Shown here one piece after another: positions 31,820-41,689 of a stretch of DNA of 64,000 bases (position 1 is its first letter; every line of letters begins with the position of its first letter). The notes below the pieces were generated by a model that worked only from the letters and a program-made list of their open reading frames with translations, was not told the origin of the DNA and searched no databases. This DNA comes from Gammaproteobacteria bacterium (lineage in GTDB: Bacteria; Pseudomonadota; Gammaproteobacteria; Tenderiales; Tenderiaceae), in assembly GCA_021731365.1 (NCBI GenBank), contig JAKFXL010000023.1:1-64000 (forward strand), written 5' to 3'. A program made the position numbers and the translations under genes.

Positions 31820-32737
31820 ATGTTTCAGGTTCTAATTCAGATGGCCGCGCTCATCCTCTGCGGCACCCTATGGCGCGCCGCCCGCCCCATGGGCATTGAT
31901 GCCGATGTGGCACGCCGGGTATTGACCGGGCTGGTCTACTCGCTGCTACTACCGGCGCTGGTGCTGGCTGTTTTGTGGCGCACGCCCCTGGGAATGGACA
32001 GTGGACGGATTGCCCTGGCGGCGGCCGCCGGCATACTGGGTACCCTGGCATTGGCGTGGGGGCTATTTCGTCTTACCGGGACCGCCCGCGCCAGTGCCGG
32101 GGCGTTGATCCTGGCGGGCTGTTTTCCCAATGCCACCTACATGGGGCTGCCGGTACTGGAACAGCTACTTGGCCCCACCGGACGCAGCATTGCACTGCAA
32201 TACGACCTGTTTGCCTGCACCCCGATTCTGCTGACGCTGGGCATTCTGCTGGCCGCCGCCTACGGTGATCACCAGGGGCAAGCCCATCCGCTCAAAACCC
32301 TGCTCAAGGTGCCACCACTCTGGGCGGCGCTGCTGGCGATCACCCTTAACCTATCCGGCGTACCCATGCCTCAGGCAGTGGAAAGCTGGCTGCAGATGCT
32401 CGGCAATGGCGTGATTCCACTGATGCTGATCTCACTGGGCATGGCGCTAAAGTGGTCGAGCTGGGAGCGGCGTTATCTGCCCCTGCTGCTACCCACGCTG
32501 CTGTTGCAATTGATGGTCATGCCGCTGATTGTCATGTCCGTGGCACAGTGGCTGGGACTGAGTGGCGAGCTATTGATGGGGGTGACGATGGAGGCCGCCA
32601 TGCCCAGTGTTGTCATCGGTCTGGTACTGTGCGACCGTTACGGCCTGAATACCGGACTCTATGTCATCGCCGTCACCGTAAGTACGGCGCTCACATTGGT
32701 AACACTACCCCTTTGGCACGGTTGGCTTGGTGGATGA
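31820..32737 (+). CDS. AEC family transporter
   Basis: A 305-residue membrane protein of the auxin efflux carrier (AEC) family, with ten hydrophobic segments in two halves. Visible family features are the N-terminal ALILCGTLWRAARPMG, ARRVLTGLVYSLLLPALVLA, the GCFPNATYMGLPVLEQLLGP segment (family NxxxxGLP motif), and the C-terminal AMPSVVIGLVLCDRYGLNTG. Bacterial members export malate, other small acids or unknown solutes. Its stop overlaps the start of the next gene by four bases (ATGA), indicating co-translation with an outer-membrane protein. Confidence 0.9.
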   Translation: MFQVLIQMAALILCGTLWRAARPMGIDADVARRVLTGLVYSLLLPALVLAVLWRTPLGMDSGRIALAAAAGILGTLALAWGLFRLTGTARASAGALILAGCFPNATYMGLPVLEQLLGPTGRSIALQYDLFACTPILLTLGILLAAAYGDHQGQAHPLKTLLKVPPLWAALLAITLNLSGVPMPQAVESWLQMLGNGVIPLMLISLGMALKWSSWERRYLPLLLPTLLLQLMVMPLIVMSVAQWLGLSGELLMGVTMEAAMPSVVIGLVLCDRYGLNTGLYVIAVTVSTALTLVTLPLWHGWLGG

Positions 32738-33384
32738 AACGGATAATCACTGCACTGCTGTTTGGCCTTCAGGGCACAACCTTAACCGCTGGCGAGATTG
32801 GGGCGTTGGCGCTGGAGTTTAACCACCATACCGTGCCGCTCAGTGATGGCAGCAGCCTTAACATTGATGGTCTGGGGATCCGCTACAGCGAAGTTACAAC
32901 ACTGCCGGTGCGGCTGGAGCTGGTACTGGGGCGTATCGGGGTGCGCCACGACGGTGACCCCGCCGCGCTCGGCTTTCAAACCGACGGTTACAGCGCCGGT
33001 CTTAACCTGACACTCGCCTCACCACGCTGGCACTCACTACAGATCGGTGCCGACGCGGGTTACCGTTACTACACTGCCGATCAACAGTTCGACCTGCAAC
33101 AGATGGATATTGACTGGCACCAGAGCGAGGCACGCGGCTGGCTGGCGCTGCATCTCAGCCCCCGGACAACGCTCTACGGTTGCACAGTCGTCACCTACAT
33201 CAGCGGCAGTCAGACAGTCAACAGCAGCAGCCCCTCACAGCGTGACTTTAACAACGACCAGCGCAACGGTTATTGCGCCGGACTCAGGATTGACGTGGGT
33301 GACGGTGGCTACATCGGCTTTGAATCAGAACAGCGCCACCAGCGGGGTGGGCGGCTCTATTTTGGCAGACACTACGATCTTTAA
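32734..33384 (+). CDS. Outer-membrane beta-barrel protein, unknown role
   Basis: A 216-residue exported protein with an N-terminal signal (MKRIITALLFGLQGTTLTA-GEI). The mature part shows alternating polar/hydrophobic strands (LNIDGLGIRYSEVTTLPVRL, SLQIGADAGYRYYTAD, YIGFESEQRHQRGG, RLYFGRHYDL) and a near-aromatic C-terminus, typical of a small beta-barrel. ATG 32734 overlaps the AEC transporter stop by four bases, so a much longer frame opening at 32452 inside the transporter is rejected. A link to solute export with the AEC carrier is inference from the coupling. It is convergent with another outer-membrane protein 13 bases away. Confidence 0.7.
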   Translation: MKRIITALLFGLQGTTLTAGEIGALALEFNHHTVPLSDGSSLNIDGLGIRYSEVTTLPVRLELVLGRIGVRHDGDPAALGFQTDGYSAGLNLTLASPRWHSLQIGADAGYRYYTADQQFDLQQMDIDWHQSEARGWLALHLSPRTTLYGCTVVTYISGSQTVNSSSPSQRDFNNDQRNGYCAGLRIDVGDGGYIGFESEQRHQRGGRLYFGRHYDL

Positions 33385-33397
33385 AACCCAAGGATCG

Positions 33398-34123
33398 TTA
33401 AAACCCAAGCCCCAGCTTAAGGTTGTAAGAGATAACCTCGCCCACCGTATCACGCTCCAGCGCCACCTGCAGGCCGCCAGGGGTAAAAGAGAGCCCGACA
33501 AAGGTCCGATCCTCCACCAGCTCCACCTTATCCAGCACCCCCTCTGCATTCCCCATGGGGGTGTTCACGGACCAGACCCGGCCAATGCCCGCATAAGGGG
33601 TTAGAAACAGCACCCGCTTGGAGATACCAACATCAACAGAGCGGGTATTGAGGGTGAACTGCTCCACACCAAACAGTGAGGTTGCCGCCAGCCGTATCGC
33701 CACAGCAGGGATCGAGATGCCACCATCAAGGATTGCATATTTAATCTCCCCCCCCCACGCCTGCAGATTGGAGCCTGGCAACGACAGATAATAGGCCCCC
33801 AGATCCACATCAAACGGCAGCCCCTTTTGCAGATAGAGCTTGGGCACCGCCAGTACCTTGGGCGGCTCACCACTCATCGCCTTATCCCAGGCGGCCTCGT
33901 GTTCAGGGGCAATCTCCGTCACCACCATCGAAACCCCCAGATCAAAACCGCTCGTCCCCAGCGGTGCGGATGATGCCCCCGCCTTGTAACTAAAAGCCGC
34001 GGCCAGATCCTGGGTAATCAGCTCAAACTCACTTTGCGACAAGGTGTTAACACCCTCCACACTGGCGGCCATACCTGCGCCCCACCAGCCACTCAGTAGC
34101 ATTGCTGCCAATACTCGCCTCAT
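33398..34123 (-). CDS. Outer-membrane protein, unknown role
   Basis: A 241-residue exported protein with signal peptide MRRVLAAMLLSGWWGAGMA-AS. The mature sequence has repeated amphipathic strands (SGFDLGVSMVVTEIAP, PFDVDLGAYYLSLPGSN, IRLAATSLFGVEQFTLNT, KRVLFLTPYAGIGRVWSVN, VGLSFTPGGLQVALE, YNLKLGLGF). It ends in Phe, the hallmark of BAM-inserted barrels. No named family recognised with certainty. GAGG lies ~11 bases ahead of the ATG. It is divergent from cysK (96 bases) and tail-to-tail with the barrel at 32734-33384. Confidence 0.65.
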   Translation of the reverse strand: MRRVLAAMLLSGWWGAGMAASVEGVNTLSQSEFELITQDLAAAFSYKAGASSAPLGTSGFDLGVSMVVTEIAPEHEAAWDKAMSGEPPKVLAVPKLYLQKGLPFDVDLGAYYLSLPGSNLQAWGGEIKYAILDGGISIPAVAIRLAATSLFGVEQFTLNTRSVDVGISKRVLFLTPYAGIGRVWSVNTPMGNAEGVLDKVELVEDRTFVGLSFTPGGLQVALERDTVGEVISYNLKLGLGF

Positions 34124-34219
34124 TTAGAACGTCCTCTCAGAACTATGGTCTTTCACAAACTGCTGCGTTAAGCTGCCCTGCACCACGCCACATTCACACT
34201 ACCAGGGAGAACAGCGCCA

Positions 34220-35176
34220 ATGAACTATTTCAAGGACAACACAGACTCTATCGGCAATACCCCATTAATCCGTATTAATCGAGTGCTCGGTACCACCACC
34301 GCCACAGTACTCGCCAAGATCGAGGGGCGCAATCCTGCCTATTCGGTAAAGTGCCGCATCGGCGCGGCCATGATCTGGGATGCAGAAAAACGCGGCGCGC
34401 TTAAGGCAGGCATGCATATTGTGGAGCCCACCAGCGGCAATACCGGCATTGCCCTGGCCTTTGTTGCCGCCGCACGGGGCTACCCCATCACCCTGACCAT
34501 GCCCGAAACCATGAGCATCGAACGACGCAAAGTGATGAAGGCGCTGGGGGCCAATCTGCTACTGACCGAAGGGGCCAAGGGGATGCCTGGTGCCATTGCC
34601 AAGGCTGAAGAGCTACGGGCGCAAGACCCAAATCACTACTTTATGCCGCAGCAGTTTGACAATCCCGCCAACCCGGCCATTCATGAGACCACCACCGGGC
34701 CTGAGATCTGGAACGATACCGATGGTCAGGTAGATGTCATCATCGCCGGGGTGGGGACCGGTGGCACCATTACCGGTGTCTCGCGCTACCTCAAAAAGAG
34801 CAAAGGCAGGACCATCACCGCCGTGGCGGTGGAGCCAGAGGCCAGCCCGGTGATCACTCAAACCATGGCCGGTGAAGCAGTTAAACCATCACCCCATAAA
34901 ATTCAGGGCATTGGTGCCGGTTTTGTCCCCGGCAATCTGGACCTGGAGCTGATCGACCGTGTTGAACGGATCAATAATGATGAGGCCATTGAGATGGCGC
35001 GCCGCCTGGCCGCCGAAGAGGGCATTCTCTGTGGCATCTCCAGCGGGGCCGCCATGGTCGCCGCCAAACGGCTCGCCAACGACCCTGACTTTGCTGGCAA
35101 AATCATCGTGGTCATCCTGCCCGACTCAGGGGAGCGTTACCTCTCCTCCATCCTGTTTGAGGATATCCCGGCATAG
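34220..35176 (+). CDS. cysK: Cysteine synthase A (O-acetylserine sulfhydrylase)
   Basis: PLP enzyme converting O-acetylserine and sulfide to cysteine. The Schiff-base lysine is Lys44 in [15 protein letters not shown], the substrate loop is [12 protein letters not shown], and the PLP phosphate-binding loop is [15 protein letters not shown]. The asparagine loop and the NPAYSVK sequence favour CysK over CysM. At 318 residues it is complete. It is monocistronic, ending 22 bases before a strong terminator hairpin. GGGAGAA lies ~9 bases before the ATG. Confidence 0.95.
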   Translation: MNYFKDNTDSIGNTPLIRINRVLGTTTATVLAKIEGRNPAYSVKCRIGAAMIWDAEKRGALKAGMHIVEPTSGNTGIALAFVAAARGYPITLTMPETMSIERRKVMKALGANLLLTEGAKGMPGAIAKAEELRAQDPNHYFMPQQFDNPANPAIHETTTGPEIWNDTDGQVDVIIAGVGTGGTITGVSRYLKKSKGRTITAVAVEPEASPVITQTMAGEAVKPSPHKIQGIGAGFVPGNLDLELIDRVERINNDEAIEMARRLAAEEGILCGISSGAAMVAAKRLANDPDFAGKIIVVILPDSGERYLSSILFEDIPA

Positions 35177-35198
35177 CCATTAATGTGCAACAGACAAT

Positions 35199-35229
35199 AA
35201 AAAAGGCCGGGGCAATCCCGGCCTTTTTT
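35199..35229. terminator. Strong bidirectional terminator between cysK and the HDOD gene
   Basis: The arms AAAAAAGGCCGGG (35199-35211) and CCCGGCCTTTTTT (35217-35229) pair over 13 bp around a five-base loop. A T-run ends the hairpin on both strands. It serves the convergent cysK (plus) and HDOD protein (minus) genes. Confidence 0.92.
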
Positions 35230-35251
35230 ATTTATCTCAATACTCAACCAC

Positions 35252-36115
35252 TCACTTGGCGTGGCGCACCAGCGGCTGAATCATCGCCCATGACTCTGCA
35301 AACATCGGTGCCGCCTCCTCCGAAATCTCCTCCAGCACCGACTCATCCAACGCCGTCAGCTCCCACGCCAGCGGGTCGACCTGCGGCAACGGGCCATCAT
35401 AATCAGCAGGCAGCTCCGCACGGCTGGCAATCACTGTAGCAAGATGCACAATCGCCGCATCCAGCCGCGCCTCATCCGCCGCCGCGATGTTATGGTGACA
35501 CCCCACCGTTTCACACAGTACCGGTGGCAGTTTCCACTGTTCCAGCAGTACCCTGCCAACCTCAGCGTGGTCACACCCGATCACCTCCTGCTCAGCCTCG
35601 TGCAGCGTCTCATGGCCATCGCTGGCACGCTGTAACGCAAGACGCGCCAGATCGGGGACTCGACTCATCATGACCAGCTGGCCAATATCGTGCAGCATCC
35701 CTGCTACAAACAGCCGTTCGCTATGCAGCACATGGCAGCGGTTGGCAATCAACCGCGCCAGTACCGCGCAATAGACGTTGTGACGCCAAAAGACCGCCAT
35801 ATTGGTCAGCTCAACCGGAATATTGGTAAACGTACGTACTGCCGAGAGTGCCAGCACCAGATAGCGCAACTCACGCTCACCAATAATCATGATCGCACGC
35901 GAGATGGTACTGATATTGGATGGAAAGTTATAAAACGAACTATTGGCCAACCGCAGCAGCTGCGCGGTAAGCGCCGTATCACGGCTGATCACCTTGCCAA
36001 TCGCCGCCGCCGATGAGCGTGGATCATCGACCATTTCATTCACTCGGACACACACTTCGGGCAATGAGGCCAGCTTGCCAACCCCTTTTACAAGTTCACG
36101 TGCTTCGATGGGCAT
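35252..36115 (-). CDS. HDOD domain protein
   Basis: A 287-residue cytoplasmic protein largely made of an HDOD domain (residues ~8-210), a non-enzymatic relative of HD phosphohydrolases used in bacterial signalling. Visible segments are LPEVCVRVNEMVDDP, ISRDTALTAQLLRLANSSFY and VAGMLHDIGQLVMM. The last retains an HD pair, and VIGCDHAEVGRVLLEQWKLP is also present. ATG 36115 is preceded by GGAGAAACAG, making it the clear start; the frame opening at 36148 lacks a site. The C-terminal ~70 residues have no recognised domain. It lies downstream of purT in the same direction. Confidence 0.88.
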   Translation of the reverse strand: MPIEARELVKGVGKLASLPEVCVRVNEMVDDPRSSAAAIGKVISRDTALTAQLLRLANSSFYNFPSNISTISRAIMIIGERELRYLVLALSAVRTFTNIPVELTNMAVFWRHNVYCAVLARLIANRCHVLHSERLFVAGMLHDIGQLVMMSRVPDLARLALQRASDGHETLHEAEQEVIGCDHAEVGRVLLEQWKLPPVLCETVGCHHNIAAADEARLDAAIVHLATVIASRAELPADYDGPLPQVDPLAWELTALDESVLEEISEEAAPMFAESWAMIQPLVRHAK

Positions 36116-36197
36116 AACTGTTTCTCCTGAGCCAGATGCCAACTCCATTTGCCATTCACTTGTTGGGTATCGGCCACTGGCCGGAATCTTTGACCCC

Positions 36198-37397
36198 TTA
36201 TTCAGCGACCGGTTTCACCAGGCCGGCAACTGTTTTGGCGCGACTGCGCGCCTCGTTGACATTGCTGGCCGAGGCCAACGCTACACCCATGCGGCGATGC
36301 TCAAATGATTCTGGTTTACCAAACAGCCGCACCTCACTCTCGGGCACACGCAACGCCTGCGCCACCCCCTCAAAGGCGATGCCCACCTGGTCCAGACCAC
36401 CATAGATCACGGCGCTGGCGCCCACGGATCGTAGCCGTGTATCCACCGGCAATCCCAATATGGCACGGGCATGCAAGGCAAACTCATTCTGGTATTGGGT
36501 GACCATGGTCACCATGCCGGTATCGTGGGGGCGCGGGCTGACCTCGCTGAACCAGACCTGATCGCCCTTCACAAAAAGCTCCACACCAAAGAGGCCACGC
36601 CCGCCCAGATTGTCGGTCACCGCCTTGGCAATCGCCTGTGACCGCTCCAGCGCCAGTGGGGTCATGCCTTGCGGCTGCCAGCTCTCCACATAGTCCCCCT
36701 TCACCTGCAGGTGGCCGACGGGGTCACAAAAATGGGTCTCTATCGCACCATCTGCACCCAGGGCGCGGACGGTCAGCAGGGTGATCTCAAAATCGAAGTC
36801 GATAAACGCCTCAACAATCACTCGCCCTCCCTTCACCCGCCCGGCACTCATGGCGCACTCCCAGGCGGCAGCCACTTCGTCAGCGGTTTTGATGAAGGAT
36901 TGCCCCTTGCCGGAGGAGGACATCACCGGTTTGACCAGACAGGGGTAACCCACACCCCCATCAATCGCCATCTTCAGTTCGTTCAGGCTACTGGCAAAGG
37001 CATAACCAGAGGTGGGCAGTGCCAGGGTCTCGGCCGCCAGCCGCCGAATCCCTTCACGATCCATGGTGAGCTGGGTGGCGCGGGCAGTGGGGATCACTTC
37101 GGCCAAGCCATCACGCTCAATCTCGGCCAGCATATCGGTGGCAATCGCCTCGATCTCCGGCACAATCAGGTGCGGCCGCTCCTGCTCCACCAGCCGCCGC
37201 AACGCCGCGCCGTCAGTCATATCAATCACGTGGGCACGGTGGGCCACCTGATGGCCGGGGGCGTTGGGGTAACGGTCAACGGCAATCACCTCGACCCCCA
37301 GTCGCTGCAGGGCGATGATCACCTCTTTGCCCAACTCGCCGCTGCCTAGCAACATGACCCGGGTGGCGTTGCTTGATAAAGGGGTACCAATCTTCAT
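36198..37397 (-). CDS. purT: Formate-dependent phosphoribosylglycinamide formyltransferase
   Basis: ATP-grasp enzyme of purine synthesis making formyl-GAR from GAR, formate and ATP. The N-terminal [20 protein letters not shown] is typical, followed by the ATP-grasp core ([38 protein letters not shown]) and the metal-binding [23 protein letters not shown] 37397 has GGAGAGAGTC immediately upstream and gives 399 residues, near the 392 of E. coli; the frame to 37451 is not used. The C-terminal [16 protein letters not shown] is conserved. Confidence 0.95.
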   Translation of the reverse strand: MKIGTPLSSNATRVMLLGSGELGKEVIIALQRLGVEVIAVDRYPNAPGHQVAHRAHVIDMTDGAALRRLVEQERPHLIVPEIEAIATDMLAEIERDGLAEVIPTARATQLTMDREGIRRLAAETLALPTSGYAFASSLNELKMAIDGGVGYPCLVKPVMSSSGKGQSFIKTADEVAAAWECAMSAGRVKGGRVIVEAFIDFDFEITLLTVRALGADGAIETHFCDPVGHLQVKGDYVESWQPQGMTPLALERSQAIAKAVTDNLGGRGLFGVELFVKGDQVWFSEVSPRPHDTGMVTMVTQYQNEFALHARAILGLPVDTRLRSVGASAVIYGGLDQVGIAFEGVAQALRVPESEVRLFGKPESFEHRRMGVALASASNVNEARSRAKTVAGLVKPVAE

Positions 37398-37488
37398 GAC
37401 TCTCTCCAGATGGCCACTGGCCAGAAAACAGCCCCTGACAGAACGGGGCACGGCACGGTTCTATTCAATTTAACTACAGTCAATTTAA

Positions 37489-37785
37489 CTACGGCTGTTG
37501 ATCACCCAGCCCTAGCAGTCCATCCAGGACACCACGCCGCTCCAGTTGATAGAGCTCATCACACCCACCAATGTGGCGGTCGGCAATAAATATCTGCGGC
37601 ACACTGCGCGCACCCTCGGCACGCTCAACCATCTCTGGCACCCGCTCGGGCTGATCATCTATATAGTATTCGATGTAGGCTACCCCTTTACGCTCAAGCA
37701 GCGCCTTGGCGCGAACACAATAACCACAGTAGTGGCTGGTATATAGCTCCACCTTGACGGTGGTGGTTGGGGTTGTCTTATTCAT
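37489..37785 (-). CDS. grxC: Glutaredoxin 3-like protein
   Basis: A ~98-residue thioltransferase that reduces disulfides with glutathione. The active site is CGYC in YTSHYCGYCVRAKALLERKG, where most GrxC proteins have CPYC. The glutathione-binding RSVPQIFIADRHIGGCDELY (cis-Pro and GG) is intact. The long frame to 37995 is rejected because 70 extra residues would be atypical. ATG 37785 or ATG 37791 (two codons earlier, GGTGA close upstream) are the likely starts. It is divergent from the PstS-like gene. Confidence 0.9.
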   Translation of the reverse strand: MNKTTPTTTVKVELYTSHYCGYCVRAKALLERKGVAYIEYYIDDQPERVPEMVERAEGARSVPQIFIADRHIGGCDELYQLERRGVLDGLLGLGDQQP

Positions 37786-37993
37786 GAGCATGGTCACCGG
37801 GTTTAACGTTAACCGATTGTAACAGCGGTGCCTCTCCCAGCGAAATCTGTAGGGAAAAGGGGGACGGCCCGACTCCGGCGCGCCCTGGGGCATGAAACCA
37901 CGAAAAGCATCAACATGCGCTGAATATCTTTTAATTACTCTCGGATTGGCCGTTACATCTTCCACGAACCATCTATATTTAGCGAGGAAGGTC

Positions 37994-38785
37994 ATGCGTT
38001 TTATCTATCTGGTGCTCCTGCTACTGCTAGGTGCGAACGGAGTGCGTGCAGAGACTCTGGTCATTGCCGGGACTGGCGATAGCCAGAACCTGCTGCGGCG
38101 GCTGGCGCCAACATTCGAAAGTCAACATCCGGGCGTCACGGTGAAGATCCCCGACAGCATCGGCTCAAGGGGCGGTATTAGAGCGGTTACTGCGGGCCAG
38201 GCGGATCTTGGGCGCACGTCACAACCCCTCCAGCCATCCGAAGCGACGGGGTTGGTGGAGTACCGTTTCGCCATTTCGCCAATCATCTTTGTGGCTCACC
38301 CCAGTGTTGAGAGGGTGACTAATATCACCTCTGCACAGATCGTTGATATCTACGCCGGGCGTATCGACAACTGGAGCCAGCTTAACGGTCCGCGCCACCG
38401 CCTCTATGCCGTGGACCGCGAACAGGGGGACTCCTCCCGTAGCGTTCTGGAGTCGAAACTGGCTGGCTTTGCAGTGCTCAAGTCCACAGCCAAGATTTTT
38501 TTCTCCACCCCGGAAACGGTGGAGGCGTTGGTGCACAACCCCTATGCCTTTGGCTACTTACCGCTCCCGGAGGTGGCTCAAACCGATATAAAACAGCTGT
38601 CGGTAGAGGGTGTCAACGCCAGCACCGAGAATGTCATCTCAGGCCGTTACCCCTATACCACCGATTTTTACATCGTCAGCAAAGGCGGTGCTGTCGGGAG
38701 CGCACAGGCTTTTATCAACTTCCTCTACTCCGAACCGGCTAAAAAAATCATGCGCGAGTTAGGCGCAGTGCCTGTAGACAAGTAG
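37994..38785 (+). CDS. Periplasmic substrate-binding protein, PstS-like
   Basis: A 263-residue exported protein from ATG 37994, preceded by AGGAAGG. The signal peptide is FIYLVLLLLLGANGVRA-ET. The mature domain is a PBP-like_2 fold of the phosphate-binding type: LVIAGTGDSQNLLRRLAPTF, DSIGSRGGIRAVTAGQADLG (anion-binding loop region), VYAGRIDNW-like IVDIYAGRIDNWSQL, and REQGDSSRSVLESKL. No pst transport genes are nearby. Instead it is followed two bases later by a membrane c-di-GMP protein, then a porin and a second small PstS-like protein, so it probably presents a ligand to the sensor. The ligand is inferred to be an anion such as phosphate; not shown. Confidence 0.87.
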   Translation: MRFIYLVLLLLLGANGVRAETLVIAGTGDSQNLLRRLAPTFESQHPGVTVKIPDSIGSRGGIRAVTAGQADLGRTSQPLQPSEATGLVEYRFAISPIIFVAHPSVERVTNITSAQIVDIYAGRIDNWSQLNGPRHRLYAVDREQGDSSRSVLESKLAGFAVLKSTAKIFFSTPETVEALVHNPYAFGYLPLPEVAQTDIKQLSVEGVNASTENVISGRYPYTTDFYIVSKGGAVGSAQAFINFLYSEPAKKIMRELGAVPVDK

Positions 38786-38786
38786 G

Positions 38787-41630
38787 ATGGGGGATTTAAG
38801 AGCCTCCACCACAACGGCCAGAGACAACGGCCCGGCCAGGCCGCGTCGCAAAGCCTCCATCACCCTGCGGTTGGTGATGATGCAAGGGATCATTGTGCTG
38901 ATGGTGGCGACGATCATCGGCGTGGCGAGTTACCGGGTGATGGTCTCCCACTTCAAGGTTGTTCAGGAGAGCGAGACTCGCGCCATAGCAAACTCCGTGG
39001 CCAGCCTGGTGGGTAACGATGTTAAGGGCATGGGAGAGGTCGTTGAGCAGCTCGCAAAAGGGGAGGCAGTCGCCAAATATTACAGATCATTCAGCCCGGC
39101 GACCCTGGCGCAGGCCTTCACAGTCCATAACAATCTCTTTCCAGAAATCACCTACGCCAATGCACTTGGCGAGGAGGAGGTGAAGCTTCGCCAAGGGGAC
39201 CTGAGCAGTGATCTGCGCGATATCGGAAGATCAGAGAGTTACAACCAGGCCGAGCGCACGCCGAATAAAGTCATCATCTCAACAGCGCAGATCTCATCTG
39301 TTCTTGGGCAGCCCATCATCACCCTGAGCTACCGCTATCACAACTATTTTGATCAGTTTCTCGGCCATATCCAGGCGAGCCTCCCCTTGAGCCACTTTGA
39401 CCAGGTGATTAAGGAGATCGAACTGGATAACAATGTTTATGTTGTGCTGGTCAATGCTGAAGGAGAGATCCTGCACGCCCCCGACGCCAGATGGCTCGGC
39501 AAACCATTTAAGACCACGGATACCGATCTGGCGCTGGTGGGGGCTGCACCAGCCACAACCACGGTGCTCGGGCGCTATCGACTGCTCGGCAGCGACACTG
39601 TTGTAACACGGGCCACTGTGCCAAACCTGGGCTGGAGCATCTTTGTGGCCATACCCGCCGCAACCTATTTTGGCCCGACAAAAGATTTGACCCATGCCAT
39701 GGTGGTTGTCGGGTTAATCGCCCTCCTGATCGGCCTTGTTGTGGCCTATCTGTTCGCCCACAGCCTTGCCCAGCCCATCAAACTGCTCACCCGGGCGACC
39801 AGTGAGATTTCCGCACAGGGGAGCCTCACAGAACGGGTTCAGTGGCAATCAGCGGACGAGCTGGGAGAGCTTGCCCACTCTTTTAACCAGATGCTTGACC
39901 AGCTGGCCCGCAGCCAGACAGATCTGCTCGACGCCCGCCACGAGGTGGAGGATATTCTGCGTTCCATGGCGGATTGCCTGATGGTTGTGCACCCAGACGC
40001 CACTATCATCAAAGTAAATGACGCCACCATCAGGCAGCTTGGGTACAGCGAAGAGGCGCTGATCGGTATGCCTCTCGACACCCTGATCGCCGACGACAAG
40101 GGGCTTTTCAGAGCTGTGCTGGCCTCGGATCTGGCGACTGACGACAGGATGAGCAGCATCGAAACCACGCTGATAACCAGGGATCAGCGCAGAATACCGG
40201 TGGTTTTTTCGCGCGCCCCGATGGTCGACAGCAACGGCAAAAAACGCGGGGTGGTCTTTGTCGCCAGAGATATTACTGATCGCAAGCGGGCTGAGGAGCA
40301 TCTTCACTACCTCGCCAACCACGATGCGCTGACCGGCCTGCCCAATCGCCTGCTGTTCCTTGACCGGCTGAGCCAGGCGATGTCACGCCTGCCCTGGCAC
40401 GACCGCACCGTGGCGCTCTTATACCTCGATCTGGATCGTTTCAAAACCATCAACGATACCCTCGGCCATGATATCGGCGACCTGTTGCTGATGGGGGTTG
40501 CGGAAAGGCTTAGCAAGTGCGTGCGCGACGGCGATACTGTGGCCCGTCTCGGTGGCGATGAGTTTGTCATCTTGCTCAACGACATCAACAAAAGGTCTGA
40601 CGTAGAGGTGGTGGCGGAGAAGATCATCAGGTCGCTCTCCGTGCCGTTTGAGCTGGCCGGGGAGGAGTTTGTCGCCACCACCAGCATCGGCATCAGCCAG
40701 TATCCGGAGGGTGGCGAAGATCCCCATATACTGCTGAAAAATGCCGATACCGCCATGTACCGCGCCAAGGAGTCCGGGCGCAATACCTTCAAGCTCTACG
40801 CCGCCGCCATGAACGAAAAAGCGATGGAGGCACTGAGGATGGAGTCCGCCATCCGTCACGGACTGGACCGCCACGAATTCATCCTTCATTACCAGCCCCA
40901 GGTCTCGCTGGAGTCGGGCCGAATCATCGCAGTGGAGGCGCTGATCCGCTGGCAGCACCCCGAGGAGGGGCTGGTCCCCCCCTTCAAATTCCTGCCGGTT
41001 GCCGAAGAGACCGGCTTGATTCTGCCAATGGGCGAGCAGGTGTTGTATATGGCCTGTCGTCAGGCGGCGCAGTGGCTCCAGGCTGGACGACCGCTCAAAG
41101 TCGCTGTCAACATCGCCAACCGCCAGTTCAAACATATCAACCTGCCCCAACTGGTGAGCAAGGTGCTGGACGAAACCGGCCTGCCACCGGAGCTGCTCGA
41201 CCTGGAGCTGACCGAAGGCATCCTGATGGATCAGGTTGATAAGGCGATCAAAACCCTCGAAAGCCTCCGGCAGATGGGGGTCTCCCTGTCGCTGGATGAT
41301 TTTGGCACAGGCTACTCATCACTCAGTTATCTGAAGAAATTTGCCCTGGATACCCTCAAGATCGACCGCTCATTTGTGATGGATATCCCCATAGACAGAG
41401 ATGATGTCGCCATCACCCGCGCAGTGGTCGAAATGGGGCGCTCTCTTGGGCTGGAGGTTGTTGCCGAAGGGGTGGAGAACGTGGAACAGCTACTGTTTCT
41501 GAAACAGCTTGGCTGCCAGTCGATGCAGGGGTTCTACTTCAGCAAACCCGTTGCTGCAGCTGAGATCGAAGAGATGCTCCGCACCGGCAGGGCAATCGAC
41601 ACCTCATCCGGCCAACTCATATTAATGTAG
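38787..41630 (+). CDS. dCache-HAMP-PAS-GGDEF-EAL c-di-GMP signalling protein
   Basis: A 947-residue inner-membrane receptor. TM1 is at ~28-48, a periplasmic double-Cache-like region at ~55-295, TM2 at ~303-325, and HAMP at ~326-378. PAS follows at ~385-498, GGDEF (589-593) with an RxxD inhibitory site five residues before it (RDGD), and EAL (717-719) with [16 protein letters not shown]. Both catalytic halves look intact, so it may synthesise and degrade c-di-GMP. The ATG is two bases after the PstS-like stop, implying co-translation with it. Its periplasmic region is a natural target for the substrate-binding protein, though this pairing is inferred. Confidence 0.93.
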   Translation: MGDLRASTTTARDNGPARPRRKASITLRLVMMQGIIVLMVATIIGVASYRVMVSHFKVVQESETRAIANSVASLVGNDVKGMGEVVEQLAKGEAVAKYYRSFSPATLAQAFTVHNNLFPEITYANALGEEEVKLRQGDLSSDLRDIGRSESYNQAERTPNKVIISTAQISSVLGQPIITLSYRYHNYFDQFLGHIQASLPLSHFDQVIKEIELDNNVYVVLVNAEGEILHAPDARWLGKPFKTTDTDLALVGAAPATTTVLGRYRLLGSDTVVTRATVPNLGWSIFVAIPAATYFGPTKDLTHAMVVVGLIALLIGLVVAYLFAHSLAQPIKLLTRATSEISAQGSLTERVQWQSADELGELAHSFNQMLDQLARSQTDLLDARHEVEDILRSMADCLMVVHPDATIIKVNDATIRQLGYSEEALIGMPLDTLIADDKGLFRAVLASDLATDDRMSSIETTLITRDQRRIPVVFSRAPMVDSNGKKRGVVFVARDITDRKRAEEHLHYLANHDALTGLPNRLLFLDRLSQAMSRLPWHDRTVALLYLDLDRFKTINDTLGHDIGDLLLMGVAERLSKCVRDGDTVARLGGDEFVILLNDINKRSDVEVVAEKIIRSLSVPFELAGEEFVATTSIGISQYPEGGEDPHILLKNADTAMYRAKESGRNTFKLYAAAMNEKAMEALRMESAIRHGLDRHEFILHYQPQVSLESGRIIAVEALIRWQHPEEGLVPPFKFLPVAEETGLILPMGEQVLYMACRQAAQWLQAGRPLKVAVNIANRQFKHINLPQLVSKVLDETGLPPELLDLELTEGILMDQVDKAIKTLESLRQMGVSLSLDDFGTGYSSLSYLKKFALDTLKIDRSFVMDIPIDRDDVAITRAVVEMGRSLGLEVVAEGVENVEQLLFLKQLGCQSMQGFYFSKPVAAAEIEEMLRTGRAIDTSSGQLILM

Positions 41631-41689
41631 TACCGGCCGATACAGCCAAAGGCAATGGCCAGACAGCGCGTTTATCAGGGAGAAAACAA

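Noticed and set aside
32452-32733. Upstream extension of the outer-membrane protein frame inside the AEC transporter gene
   Set aside because: The extension lies in another frame of a clearly coding gene, and the ATG at 32734 is followed directly by a proper signal peptide.
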